64,000 nucleotides of DNA from contig CACVBU010001358.1 in the NCBI GenBank assembly GCA_902728285.1, positions 3,147,978-3,211,977 on the forward strand, read 5' to 3'. This document shows positions 53,672 through 62,670 of this stretch, one piece after another (positions within the stretch are counted from its first letter, which is position 1; each line of letters opens with the position of its first letter). The position numbers and the translations under genes were made by a program. The notes below the pieces were generated by a model. The model searched no databases, was not told where the DNA came from, and saw nothing but the letters and a program-made list of their open reading frames with translations. This stretch comes from Clytia hemisphaerica. Lineage: Eukaryota; Cnidaria; Hydrozoa; Leptothecata; Clytiidae.

Positions 53672-53887
53672 CTACATCAACCATGGCAAACAACTCCTTC
53701 AGTACTTTCTGAAAATCGCCAACAAAATCGTGCGAAATGATATCTTGGAAAGACCACCACGTCAAACACCACGAAACCGTGTGGTAAATGCAAGCTATGC
53801 CCGAACATTGTCACCCAGTCGGAAATCACTTACAATGGTATCACTAAACGTGAAACCAATGGTGGTAGCTGCAAAACGAAGAACGTT

Positions 53888-54214
53888 GTGTATGCAGCCA
53901 GATGCAAGATCCATGACAAGTTGTACGTTGGTCACACAGGAGAAGCCTTGTCAACGCGTTTTTCAAAGCACCGCTACGACATTGGAAAGAGACCGAAAAA
54001 TTCAGAGTTGGCAGAACATTTCCATCGCGACCACTCCTTTGCTGACCTTGAGGTGATGATCCTAGAAAGTGACTTTTCATCCTCCGCAGAAAGAGAACGA
54101 GCCGAAGATAAATGGATGTGCAGACTCCAAACTCTGACTCCATCAGGTCTCAACAAAGACTGCCACGGATACGCGAAAGAAGTGTACCAGATGTTCCGTG
54201 ACGTCAAAAACTGA
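53888..54214 (+). CDS. GIY-YIG endonuclease part, unit 5
   Basis: Intact, odd-type (LQTLTPSG). Confidence 0.82.
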   Translation: MYAARCKIHDKLYVGHTGEALSTRFSKHRYDIGKRPKNSELAEHFHRDHSFADLEVMILESDFSSSAERERAEDKWMCRLQTLTPSGLNKDCHGYAKEVYQMFRDVKN

Positions 54215-54469
54215 AGAAGTCATTGTAATGCCGTTCTAGCGTCGTTAAATATAATTGTTAAACGTCTTTGTTATTAAAAAAAACTGAAGATGCTCTAAGG
54301 GAGAGCGAAATATTTTAAACCAGTATGTTTTTATTCTGAGCATAAACTTTCGCGATTCGCCCCGTTAAGAATTACATGGAAAGCGGACAGATTAACAAAA
54401 AAGATATATATTCGTAGTAATTATTTATTTTTTAGAAATATTCATTATCATCCATTTTTTCCATTTTAG

Positions 54470-54749
54470 TTACATGCGAACTTGCCTCAAAAACCACAAG
54501 GCGAACGTGCTCGATAAGATCTCGAAAGATGAAATTAGGTCAGAACTTTCCCTGCGTGGTATTAAGTTTTTGATGGACGATTTGAAGCCTACCCTTTTAG
54601 CAAAACTGGTAGAAGAAATGGCCGGCATCCATCGCTTGCCAGCACTGTTAAGAAACAAAATCGACCCTGATTTTTACAATTTGTTACTACAGATAATCGA
54701 GATACAGGAGATTATTTACTTAAATGAAGTCCACCGAACCAACGCTAAG
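54470..54749 (+). CDS. Gene exon 1 copy, unit 5
   Basis: The acceptor is TTTTAG instead of TTTCAG, the only splice-site change among units. Confidence 0.6.
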
Positions 54750-54904
54750 GTATATAAAATTTAAAAAGAATTGAGCTATTTTAGCCGATGCTGAGAGCGT
54801 AACTACCAAACTAACCACCCGTAATCCTCATGCCATATTGAAGTCCTAAGTACTGACTGCAAAATAAATTAAAAAAGCTGTGTTAAATTCTGAATTTTTT
54901 AAAG

Positions 54905-55279
54905 GTATTCCGATATCTCAACCAGTCATTTCTTCATTTGGTTGCAATGGAAGAACTAATGCCACTACCCAAAAAGTTGACTACAAGAAAAACGCATGGT
55001 CAGTACCTGCATTCTTTAACGAGTCACGGTCCAATGAGGTATCGCATCATGTCACTACCATCGACCAATGCAGAGGACGAAGAACGCATTTTCCATCCAT
55101 TGAAAAAGGTGGCCGTTACATGCACCAATCACCATCCAGAAAACGTTTTGATGAATCTGTTTGTAAGATACCAAATTCGAGCAAAGTTCACGGAGGAGGT
55201 TTCCTACAAAGAAAACAAAGAGCACGATGTTTACGTCAGTGAAAACAAAGGACTCCTACCACCATTCAAGCTTTCGTAG
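54905..55279 (+). pseudogene. Truncated gene exon 2, unit 5
   Basis: Stop codon created at the junction with unit 6. Confidence 0.65.
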
Positions 55280-55354
55280 ATATATATACTGTAATATGTT
55301 TTAAAATTGTTATTGCCTTAAAAAAGAAAAGTGTATTTTCATGAAATAGAATAG

Positions 55355-55790
55355 AATTCCAAACCTTGATTTGGTTCTTGACGACAAGGGTACAATCGAA
55401 AATGGCGACGAATTGGACGACAAACACGTGACGATCACCTTAAATCTTCTCCAAAAAGACTATCCACATCTGTTCGTTCAACCACCATCACTCGTCAAAG
55501 CAACTGTGCTCGAGTATTGCCCATTCGAAACCATTCAAATAATCAACAATGAATCAAATCATTGGACGCTTCTGTCATCGACGAATGAGAGACTATACGA
55601 TAGTCTTAACATGATTCCAAACGCTAAAGACTAAAGACTAAAACTAAAGACTATGGTATATTTGCAATCGCCTACGCTATCGATCTACTACTCGGTCACC
55701 AACCCAGTGAAATCACGTACGATCAAACAAAAATGCGTCGTCATCTTATCGAATGCTTCGAGAAAGGTGAAATTCGAACATTTCCAAAAT
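55355..55790 (+). pseudogene. Ulp1-like peptidase relic, unit 6
   Basis: Short deletion variant AATGAGAGACT; Tyr in place of catalytic Cys as in all units. Confidence 0.68.
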
Positions 55791-57499
55791 ATGCTTGTAG
55801 CAAAACTTCTAATACTACAAGCTCATCAGCAAAAAACACCTCTGAATGGAAAATGCCGAGAAGATCACAACGCATCAGAGAAAAAACAGTCATTCAAGCA
55901 GATTTAAAACTTTCAAATCGTTTTGTGCTTCCGTCAACAGATCGAGCTGTCCAACAAGTGCCGAGAAAATCGAACGACAATACATCACGTACACAAACAT
56001 CTGAAATCGTCCACAATCTGTCAAGCCACAAACTTTCTACTGCCGAATTATCATTGCTGGAAAGGGGGCTCAATTTCTGTCCATCGTCACCATCACCAGA
56101 TCCTGAACAGCTGCTGGATGGCGTACACGCGTATTGCCGAAAACAACGATTGAGATATCAATTTCGAAACCTGGTAGATGAACATGACGAAAAGTCTACC
56201 AACCCCGAGAATGCGTGTGAAGAGACCGAACGCTGCCAAATGAAATCAACGTACCGCAATCCATACTATGATCCAGCCGATGATAGTGAATGCCCGAATC
56301 TCGAGAAGTATCTTTCCTGTATCAAGTCGGATATTGTGAAGCTGCTTGCTGATGATTCCAAACGGCCGAAAAGCAACATCACAAGGGAAGAGCAAAATTC
56401 TCTCGAAAAACTCTCCAGGGACCGCAACATCAACGTTCAAAAAGCAGATAAAGGTGGGAAAATTGTCGTGATGAACAGGACTGACTACATCGTAGCCTGC
56501 AATGATCAACTCGAGAATAAACATTTCTATGGACAGCTTGATACTGATTCAAATCAGAATTACGCAGACACCATACGAAAGGAGATTGACAATCTTAAAT
56601 CGAAATCCAAAATCACCGATAAAGAACACATCGTATTAACTGAACATTTATCAAATCCACGAACACCAGTATTTTATGGCTTGCCAAAATTACACAAAAA
56701 CTTTTCGAAATTCCCGCCTCTAAGACCTATTGTCTCCGGCTTCTTATCCTGCAGTATCCGACTCTCAGAATTCCTTGACGGCTTCCTGAAATACCAAGCG
56801 CAAAAAAAGAATTCTTACATTCGCGACACAAAAGACTTCCTTGTAAGACTAGCCGATCTTTCATCGCTTCCTTCGAACACCATACTCGTTACAATGGATG
56901 TTGCTTCGCTGTACACCAACATCGATCACGAAGAAGGAGCAAATGCCTGCTTTGATCATCTGGAACAACGCAACAATAAATCGATCAGCTCATCTTATCT
57001 AAGAAAGCTGATACTTCTGGTACTACGGTCAAACGTATTCCGATTTGGGAGCAACATCTACCACCAAATCAAAGGAACCGCGATGGGTACTCCAATGGCT
57101 CCAAACTACGCAAACCTCTTCATGACATCATTAGAGACGAAAATGCTTAACGAATATTACGAACTCACCAAGCTCAGACCCCTCGTTTGGTACCGCTATA
57201 TCGACGATATCTTCTTCATCTGGACCCATGGCAACGAGTCACTGAATCAGTTTATCGATTTTTGCAATAACTTTTCGAAAAGCCGCAAAATGAAATCAAC
57301 CATTCAATACGAGACGCATCAATCAACTGACTCGGTAAATTTCCTGGACGTCGAGGTTCGTTTTCGTGACAGCACCATCCAAAGCAACAGATGCACACTT
57401 ATACCTCAATGCCAAATCTTATCATCCAAACCATGTCATCAGAAACATCCCGAAGGGACAATTCATCAGAATCCGTCGAATTTGTACGAACGTAGCTGA
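55733..57499 (+). CDS. Penelope-like RT, unit 6 (588 codons)
   Basis: Intact, identical in protein to unit 4 by eye. Confidence 0.92.
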   Translation: MRRHLIECFEKGEIRTFPKYACSKTSNTTSSSAKNTSEWKMPRRSQRIREKTVIQADLKLSNRFVLPSTDRAVQQVPRKSNDNTSRTQTSEIVHNLSSHKLSTAELSLLERGLNFCPSSPSPDPEQLLDGVHAYCRKQRLRYQFRNLVDEHDEKSTNPENACEETERCQMKSTYRNPYYDPADDSECPNLEKYLSCIKSDIVKLLADDSKRPKSNITREEQNSLEKLSRDRNINVQKADKGGKIVVMNRTDYIVACNDQLENKHFYGQLDTDSNQNYADTIRKEIDNLKSKSKITDKEHIVLTEHLSNPRTPVFYGLPKLHKNFSKFPPLRPIVSGFLSCSIRLSEFLDGFLKYQAQKKNSYIRDTKDFLVRLADLSSLPSNTILVTMDVASLYTNIDHEEGANACFDHLEQRNNKSISSSYLRKLILLVLRSNVFRFGSNIYHQIKGTAMGTPMAPNYANLFMTSLETKMLNEYYELTKLRPLVWYRYIDDIFFIWTHGNESLNQFIDFCNNFSKSRKMKSTIQYETHQSTDSVNFLDVEVRFRDSTIQSNRCTLIPQCQILSSKPCHQKHPEGTIHQNPSNLYERS

Positions 57500-57715
57500 C
57501 TACATCAACCATGGCAAACAACTCCTTCAGTACTTTCTGAAAATCGCCAACAAAATCGTGCGAAATGATATCTTGGAAAGACCACCACGTCAAACACCAC
57601 GAAACCGTGTGGTAAATGCAAGCTATGCCCGAACATTGTCACCCAGTCGGAAATCACTTACAATGGTATCACTAAACGTGTAACCAATGGTGGTAGCTGC
57701 AAAACGAAGAACGTT

Positions 57716-58042
57716 GTGTATGCAGCCAGATGCAAGATCCATGACAAGTTGTACGTTGGTCACACAGGAGAAGCCTTGTCAACGCGTTTTTCAAAGCACC
57801 GCTACGACATTGGAAAGAGACCGAAAAATTCAGAGTTGGCAGAACATTTCCATCGCGACCACTCCTTTGCTGACCTTGAGGTGATGATCCTAGAAAGTGA
57901 CTTTTCATCCTCCGCAGAAAGAGAACGAGCCGAAGATAAATGGATGTGCAGACTCCAAACTCTGGCTCCATCAGGTCTCAACAAAGACTGCCACGGATAC
58001 GCGAAAGAAGTGTACCAGATGTTCCGTGACGTCAAAAACTGA
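57716..58042 (+). CDS. GIY-YIG endonuclease part, unit 6
   Basis: Intact, even-type (LQTLAPSG). Confidence 0.82.
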   Translation: MYAARCKIHDKLYVGHTGEALSTRFSKHRYDIGKRPKNSELAEHFHRDHSFADLEVMILESDFSSSAERERAEDKWMCRLQTLAPSGLNKDCHGYAKEVYQMFRDVKN

Positions 58043-58297
58043 AGAAGTCATTGTAATGCCGTTCTAGCGTCGTTAAATATAATTGTTAAACGTCTTTGTT
58101 ATTCAAAAAAACTGAAGATGCTCTAAGGGAGAGCGAAATATTTTAAACCAGTATGTTTTTATTCTGAGCATAAACTTTCGCGATTCGCCCCGTTAAGAAT
58201 TACATGGAAAGCGGACAGATTAACAAAAAAGATATATATTCGTAGTAATTATTTATTTTTTAGAAATATTCATTATCATCCATTTTTTCCATTTCAG

Positions 58298-58577
58298 TTA
58301 CATGCGAACTTGCCTCAAAAACCACAAGGCGAACGTGCTCGATAAGATCTCGAAAGATGAAATTAGGTCAGAACTTTCCCTGCGTGGTATTAAGTTTTTG
58401 ATGGACGATTTGAAGCCTACCCTTTTAGCAAAACTGGTAGAAGAAATGGCCGGCATCCATCGCTTGCCAGCACTGTTAAGAAACAAAATCGACCCTGATT
58501 TTTACAATTTGTTACTACAGATAATCGAGATACAGGAGATTATTTACTTAAATGAAGTCCACCGAACCAACGCTAAG
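58298..58577 (+). CDS. Exon 1 of an uncharacterised gene (unit 6, full gene context)
   Basis: The acceptor is TTTTTCCATTTCAG, the donor AAG-GTATAT. About 93 codons: MRTCLKNHK, then KDEIRSELSLRGIKFLMDDL and KPTLLAKLVEEMAG, which has the helix-turn-helix pattern of a SAP-like motif (often DNA-binding), then EIIYLNEVHRTNAK. It ends in phase 0 and joins exon 2 in frame. The gene's 5' end is not visible; upstream lies the Penelope element. The family is not recognised. Confidence 0.68.
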
Positions 58578-58732
58578 GTATATAAAATTTAAAAAGAATT
58601 GAGCTATTTTAGCCGATGCTGAGAGCGTAACTACCAAACTAACCACCCGTAATCCTCATGCCATATTGAAGTCCTAAGTACTGACTGCAAAATAAATTAA
58701 AAAAGCTGTGTTAAATTCTGAATTTTTTAAAG

Positions 58733-59274
58733 GTATTCCGATATCTCAACCAGTCATTTCTTCATTTGGTTGCAATGGAAGAACTAATGCCACTACCCAA
58801 AAAGTTGACTACAAGAAAAACGCATGGTCAGTACCTGCATTCTTTAACGAGTCACGGTCCAATGAGGTATCGCATCATGTCACTACCATCGACCAATGCA
58901 GAGGACGAAGAACGCATTTTCCATCCATTGAAAAAGGTGGCCGTTACATGCACCAATCACCATCCAGAAAACGTTTTGATGAATCTGTTTGTAAGATACC
59001 AAATTCGAGCAAAGTTCACGGAGGAGGTTTCCTACAAAGAAAACAAAGAGCACGATGTTTACGTCAGTGAAAACAAAGGACTCCTACCGCCATTCAAGCT
59101 TTCACTTGTACCGTTTGATCTGATTGAATCAAAGGCACACACATTTCAAGCACATCTCGAGCGGGTTGCTGACTTTCTGCTGTTTGAAAACGTTTGGAGC
59201 GAGACAAAGAAAGGCATTCTGTTTGACGACAAAAGTGAAGAATTGTTCAAAAAGAAAGAGTTGCACCATTTTAG
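58733..59274 (+). CDS. Exon 2 of the uncharacterised gene, complete
   Basis: From acceptor TTTTTTAAAG to donor TTTTAG-GTAAGA, 542 bp, ends in phase 2. It reads VFRYLNQSFLHLVAMEELMP, HGQYLHSLTSHGPMRYRIMS, NAEDEERIFHPLKKV and NHHPENVLMNLFVRYQ, then the part missing from units 1-5 (LVPFDLIESKAHTFQAHLER). The pattern HSLTxHxPxxYRI...NAExEE...TxNHHPxxV looks like a conserved family that I cannot name. Confidence 0.75.
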
Positions 59275-59402
59275 GTAAGAAATCGTTTTCTAGTTAAAAC
59301 TCAAATCAAGTACACAGGAGATCTTGTTAATTGTCCTCTCTGATTAACTATCTTTGCTCTTTACGATACCAGCACCCTTTTAAACTTTTCTCTTATTTTC
59401 AG

Positions 59403-59565
59403 GAAATATACGCTTCGGGAGGAGAGACTTTACCTCAAAGATTGCTGGCAAAAGCGTGTAAAGATCTTCCCAGAAAGGATACCAGCGTTTGTTATCATAG
59501 ATGAGGATGGAAACAGGACTCTTTTGAGTAATTTGATAAGACCTAATCCCCATTTGTACGATAAC
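59403..59565 (+). CDS. Exon 3 of the uncharacterised gene
   Basis: Acceptor TTATTTTCAG, donor AAC-GTAAGA, 163 bp. The split Arg codon is completed exactly and it reads KYTLREERLYLKDCWQKRVK and ends in phase 0. Confidence 0.72.
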
Positions 59566-59686
59566 GTAAGAGATTTTTAAGAGTTTAAAGATAATTTACT
59601 TTCTTTTTTCCAACTGAAAGTTCAACTGTCGAATTCATTTAAGAGATTGACCAAACTATTAGCGCTGTCGTTTTGAATTTTTTTAG

Positions 59687-59792
59687 GTCCCTCTTACTTC
59701 AACGCCAGCAAAAAATAGACCCAGTGCAGAGCGCGAAGAAGAAATTGACATGGTGATTGAACACTCTGTTATCAATGGAACTACCAATGAAG
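59687..59792 (+). CDS. Exon 4 of the uncharacterised gene
   Basis: Acceptor TTTTTTTAG, donor GAAG-GTATAT, 106 bp, ends in phase 1. Acidic, low-complexity (REEEIDMVIEHSV). Confidence 0.66.
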
Positions 59793-59950
59793 GTATATAA
59801 TTGACTTTTAAAAGAGAGGCTCGAAAGTTTTCTCAATTTGTAATTATTAATACACTTTAAGATTTCATTGACGTCAGAAGGTAAACATGTAGTAACTAAA
59901 CTTCTTCAAAATCAATGTTTTTAGTAACAATCATACATAAACCTTTTTAG

Positions 59951-60031
59951 TGTCAACATTTGAATCGCGCAGACTTGCAGTGGATGACATGCAAATTCAA
60001 AGTGCCAGCTCAGTAAAAGATGAAACAAAAG
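59951..60031 (+). CDS. Exon 5 of the uncharacterised gene
   Basis: Acceptor CCTTTTTAG, donor AAAG-GTGAAC, 81 bp, phase 1 in and out; STFESRRLAVDDMQIQ. Confidence 0.62.
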
Positions 60032-60290
60032 GTGAACCATGTTTTGTATATTTTCACAGTTTGAACTATAACAAGTTTAATTAAGAAATTGACTTACCCT
60101 GTAGTGCAATCCCAGCAACCAAAGTCAAACAATCCAAGAAATTTCAACTTGTCCCCAGAGCTTATATATAGTGAATAGAAAAATCAGTTATAACAAAATA
60201 AAGTTATAATCAAAGAAAAACAGATCTACTACATCTAAAACATCTTCTTCAAAAATCAGCCATGGTGAAGAGAATAATTCTTTTTAATAG

Positions 60291-60353
60291 ATGTACCAGA
60301 TGCTGTTTGCAAGTGTTGTGGCAAAGAAATTTGCATAGATGAATCGATGCAAG
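60291..60353 (+). CDS. Exon 6 of the uncharacterised gene
   Basis: Acceptor TTTTTAATAG, donor CAAG-GTTAGT, 63 bp, phase 1 in and out; VCKCCGKEICIDESMQ has a CxCC...C cluster that could bind zinc. Confidence 0.6.
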
Positions 60354-60752
60354 GTTAGTCACTTTTGAACTGACTTTGAGTGACTGTATAGGGTATGATG
60401 CTAAAGCTCAGTGGTCACTATGCATACAAAATTGCTATCTACAGAACTAAATTTCTTACAAAGATTGAACGATCATTATTAAATTAAAATTAAAAAATCT
60501 TGTGGGTAGTTTATGGGTCAGAAAAAAAACCTTGTGGGTTACTTTCAACATCTCTAACTTGGAACAATTGGTAAAAACATGGGATTGGTAATATCTGGCC
60601 TGTATGTTCACTTACTATTTAAATCTCTTTGACAACAAGATCTATAATCAAACAATTTAAGTAAGTGAGAACATTTCACACGAAAATACTCCTGTTACGC
60701 TTTTCTTAAAAAAAAAAACACTTGTAAAAATCAAAGCACTTGGTTTCTTTAG

Positions 60753-60801
60753 ATTTGAGTAATGGAATCACATTTTACAAGGCACTTGGGCTGGCATGTG
60801 G
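60753..60801 (+). CDS. Possible exon 7 of the uncharacterised gene
   Basis: Acceptor GGTTTCTTTAG, donor TGTGG-GTACCA, 49 bp, open in the expected phase (LSNGITFYKALGLACG). The donor is weaker and no later exon is seen. Confidence 0.3.
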
Positions 60802-61117
60802 GTACCAGTGAACTTTGACGGCACATGATTGAAGCATGATTTAAAATAGACCAGCAACTTTATTTTCCGTTTCCATCTGGTAAGCGCATAGCAAAGAACA
60901 AAGTAAAAGTTAATAGAAAACACATGACACACCACACACTCATGTGAATACTTTTAAGTAGATGGCATTTTTTTGCAAGTAAAGAAAATTAAGAATTTTT
61001 TTTCTTGTATTTATCAAAAAGTTTGCATAACAAAATGTCATTCTTTCAGTTAATAACTTTCAAAACAATTCAGCTTTAAACATATAGTTTGTACAGTATT
61101 TGTTCTTTTATTAGGGA
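60802..61117. other. Noncoding AT-rich stretch
   Basis: Nothing recognisable; probably intron or downstream sequence of the gene at 58.3-60.4 kb. Confidence 0.4.
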
Positions 61118-61295
61118 CCCACAAACCGCCACCCATGAGAATTTTTTCTTGTCCACGTCTTTTCTGGCAAACCCACATAAAATATTTTCTGGACACACAA
61201 AATTTTTTTGGGACGGGGACGCAGAAAACCTTTTTAGGAACCAACAAGATTTTTTTTGGGACCAACGTGGGCACAGGACGCACAAAATCTGCAAA
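61118..61295. repeat. Degenerate tandem repeat, about 30-50 bp
   Basis: Repeated variants of GGGAC-CACAAAA-TTTTTTTGGGAC. It produces similar short open frames on both strands, which I do not call genes. Confidence 0.5.
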
Positions 61296-61299
61296 CGTG

Positions 61300-61375
61300 T
61301 AATTGATGGAAATTATCAAACATGCAATTGATGGACATCGAACCTAATCGATGAACATCAAGTGTAATTGATAAG
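61300..61375. repeat. Minisatellite, first block (AATTGATGGACATC type)
   Basis: Three to four units of TAATTGATGGACATCAAA-type sequence, the same motif as in the block at 62490-62670. Confidence 0.6.
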
Positions 61376-61464
61376 TGTTTTGGAGAAAGCGACGGACTTT
61401 TGAACTTATTACTCCACATATTACATTCCCTCAGCCAGTAAAGAGGTGATAAATTATTTGTCTC

Positions 61465-62111
61465 AAAGGGGACGTCAGCCCAAATTTTTGTCACACATTT
61501 TTTGTTACATTTAGAAAATTTAGAACAAGACAATCAAAACGAGCTATAAATCATTGAAAGTTTTTTTCTCAATGCATAGTAATAGACGTTTGAAAGTTTC
61601 CCTTCTTTTTAAATCTGTGACGTAAAAAAAGTGCTTCTCTACTTTTTAAACAACATTTATTAAACAAGATTTTTGGTAAAAAGAGAGGGATTTCATAATT
61701 ATTAAACAGGAAAATCGATCTGCTTTTTTTCCTTCAGAAAATTTTATCTGTTCATTAGTTTTATCCAGTTTATCCATACTATACTAGACTGAAATATGAT
61801 CTGTTCTGAGTATAGAGTTAGTGCCTTGGAAAATGGAGTATCTCTGTTCTAAAAATCGCTGGCGAAAAGGAGCAGATATTTGTGAGTTATTCAGAAAAAA
61901 AAATTTATTAAAAGAAAGAGAAGGGGAAACAGAAACGCAATATCTATGTCACAAATTTACTCTCCTTCGTTTATTTTCTCCATCGTAGAGTCAAAACAAT
62001 AAAAATAAAAATTTGAATAACTCAGCCAAAAAAAAAAGATTTTTTATTCGTTCTTATTTATCTTCTCTAAAAAAATGGTAAAAATGATATCCCAAAGCTG
62101 ACGTCCCCTTT
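61465..62111. mobile_element. Possible 647-bp inverted-repeat element
   Basis: The ends AAAGGGGACGTCAGC (61465) and complement (ending 62111). Noncoding interior with A/T runs. No target duplication is evident, so the call is tentative. It separates two blocks of ATCGAT/AATTGAT repeats. Confidence 0.45.
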
Positions 62112-62139
62112 AAGTAATAATTATGGACTAATTAATTAT

Positions 62140-62480
62140 TCAAAAGACGGTTGCATTCTCCAAATCAATTATTACCAATTAATAATCAAAGGATGTTTTT
62201 TATTGATTATCAATTGATACCATCGATACTTTAAGGTAATTGATATTGATTAATAGTTCATTGATAGACAATCAATGAATAATCGATATTAGTCGCTACC
62301 GCAAGGTACAGTAATTGATATTAATCGAAATATAATCGACATTAATCATCAATTGCTCATTGATATCCATTGTGATCTAATCAAATCTCTAATCACAATT
62401 TTTTTACCTTGATTTTAGCTATCGATTATAGATTTTATGTTTGATATCTGTTCAATCGATTAGTTGTATCAATTTTATTG
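62140..62480. repeat. ATCGAT/ATTGAT-rich tract
   Basis: Dense short variants of TTGATATTGATTAATCGAT without a fixed period, similar in motif to 11540-11680. Confidence 0.55.
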
Positions 62481-62489
62481 ATTATGACC

Positions 62490-62670
62490 GTGTGGACATC
62501 ATCAAAATTGATGGAGATCAAACGTAATCGATGGATGTCATCAAGCTTAAACGATGAAAATTGAGCGTAATCCATGGACATCATCAAGCCTAATCGATGG
62601 ACGTCATCAAATGTAATTGATGAACAGTAATCAATGGACATCATCAAGCGTATTTAATGGACATCATACG
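62490..62670. repeat. Minisatellite, second block (24-28-bp units)
   Basis: About seven imperfect units of TAATCGATGGACATCATCAA. Same motif as 61300-61375. Confidence 0.75.

Larger units (their letters stand above)
51442..55275 (+). repeat. Array unit 5
   Basis: 3,834 bp, the longest unit; odd-type bases. It retains the longest form of the peptidase region. Confidence 0.95.
36139..59103 (+). repeat. Tandem array, six units of 3.82-3.83 kb (peptidase-PLE-gene exons)
   Basis: Head-to-tail units start at GTAGATATATATACTG: 36139, 39956, 43783, 47614, 51442, 55276. Lengths are 3817, 3827, 3831, 3828, 3834 and 3828 bp. Each holds a Ulp1-like relic, a Penelope-like RT, a GIY-YIG endonuclease, an intron, exon 1, an intron and exon 2. 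Every internal junction joins AAGCTTTC (inside exon 2) to GTAGATAT with no clear microhomology. Units 2-6 appear over 99% identical by eye. The right flank continues exon 2 naturally, so unit 6 is still joined to the parental locus. Confidence 0.95.
55276..59103 (+). repeat. Array unit 6, joined to the parental gene
   Basis: 3,828 bp to the junction-equivalent point, even-type bases. Beyond 59103 exon 2 carries on without a break. Confidence 0.95.

Noticed and set aside
36139..59103. Tandem rDNA, histone or immune-gene cluster
   Set aside because: No rRNA or histone sequence is present; units consist of a Penelope element with two exons.
61050..61331. Repetitive small proteins on both strands
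   Set aside because: They are readings of the degenerate GGGAC-rich tandem repeat; equal openness on both strands argues against coding.
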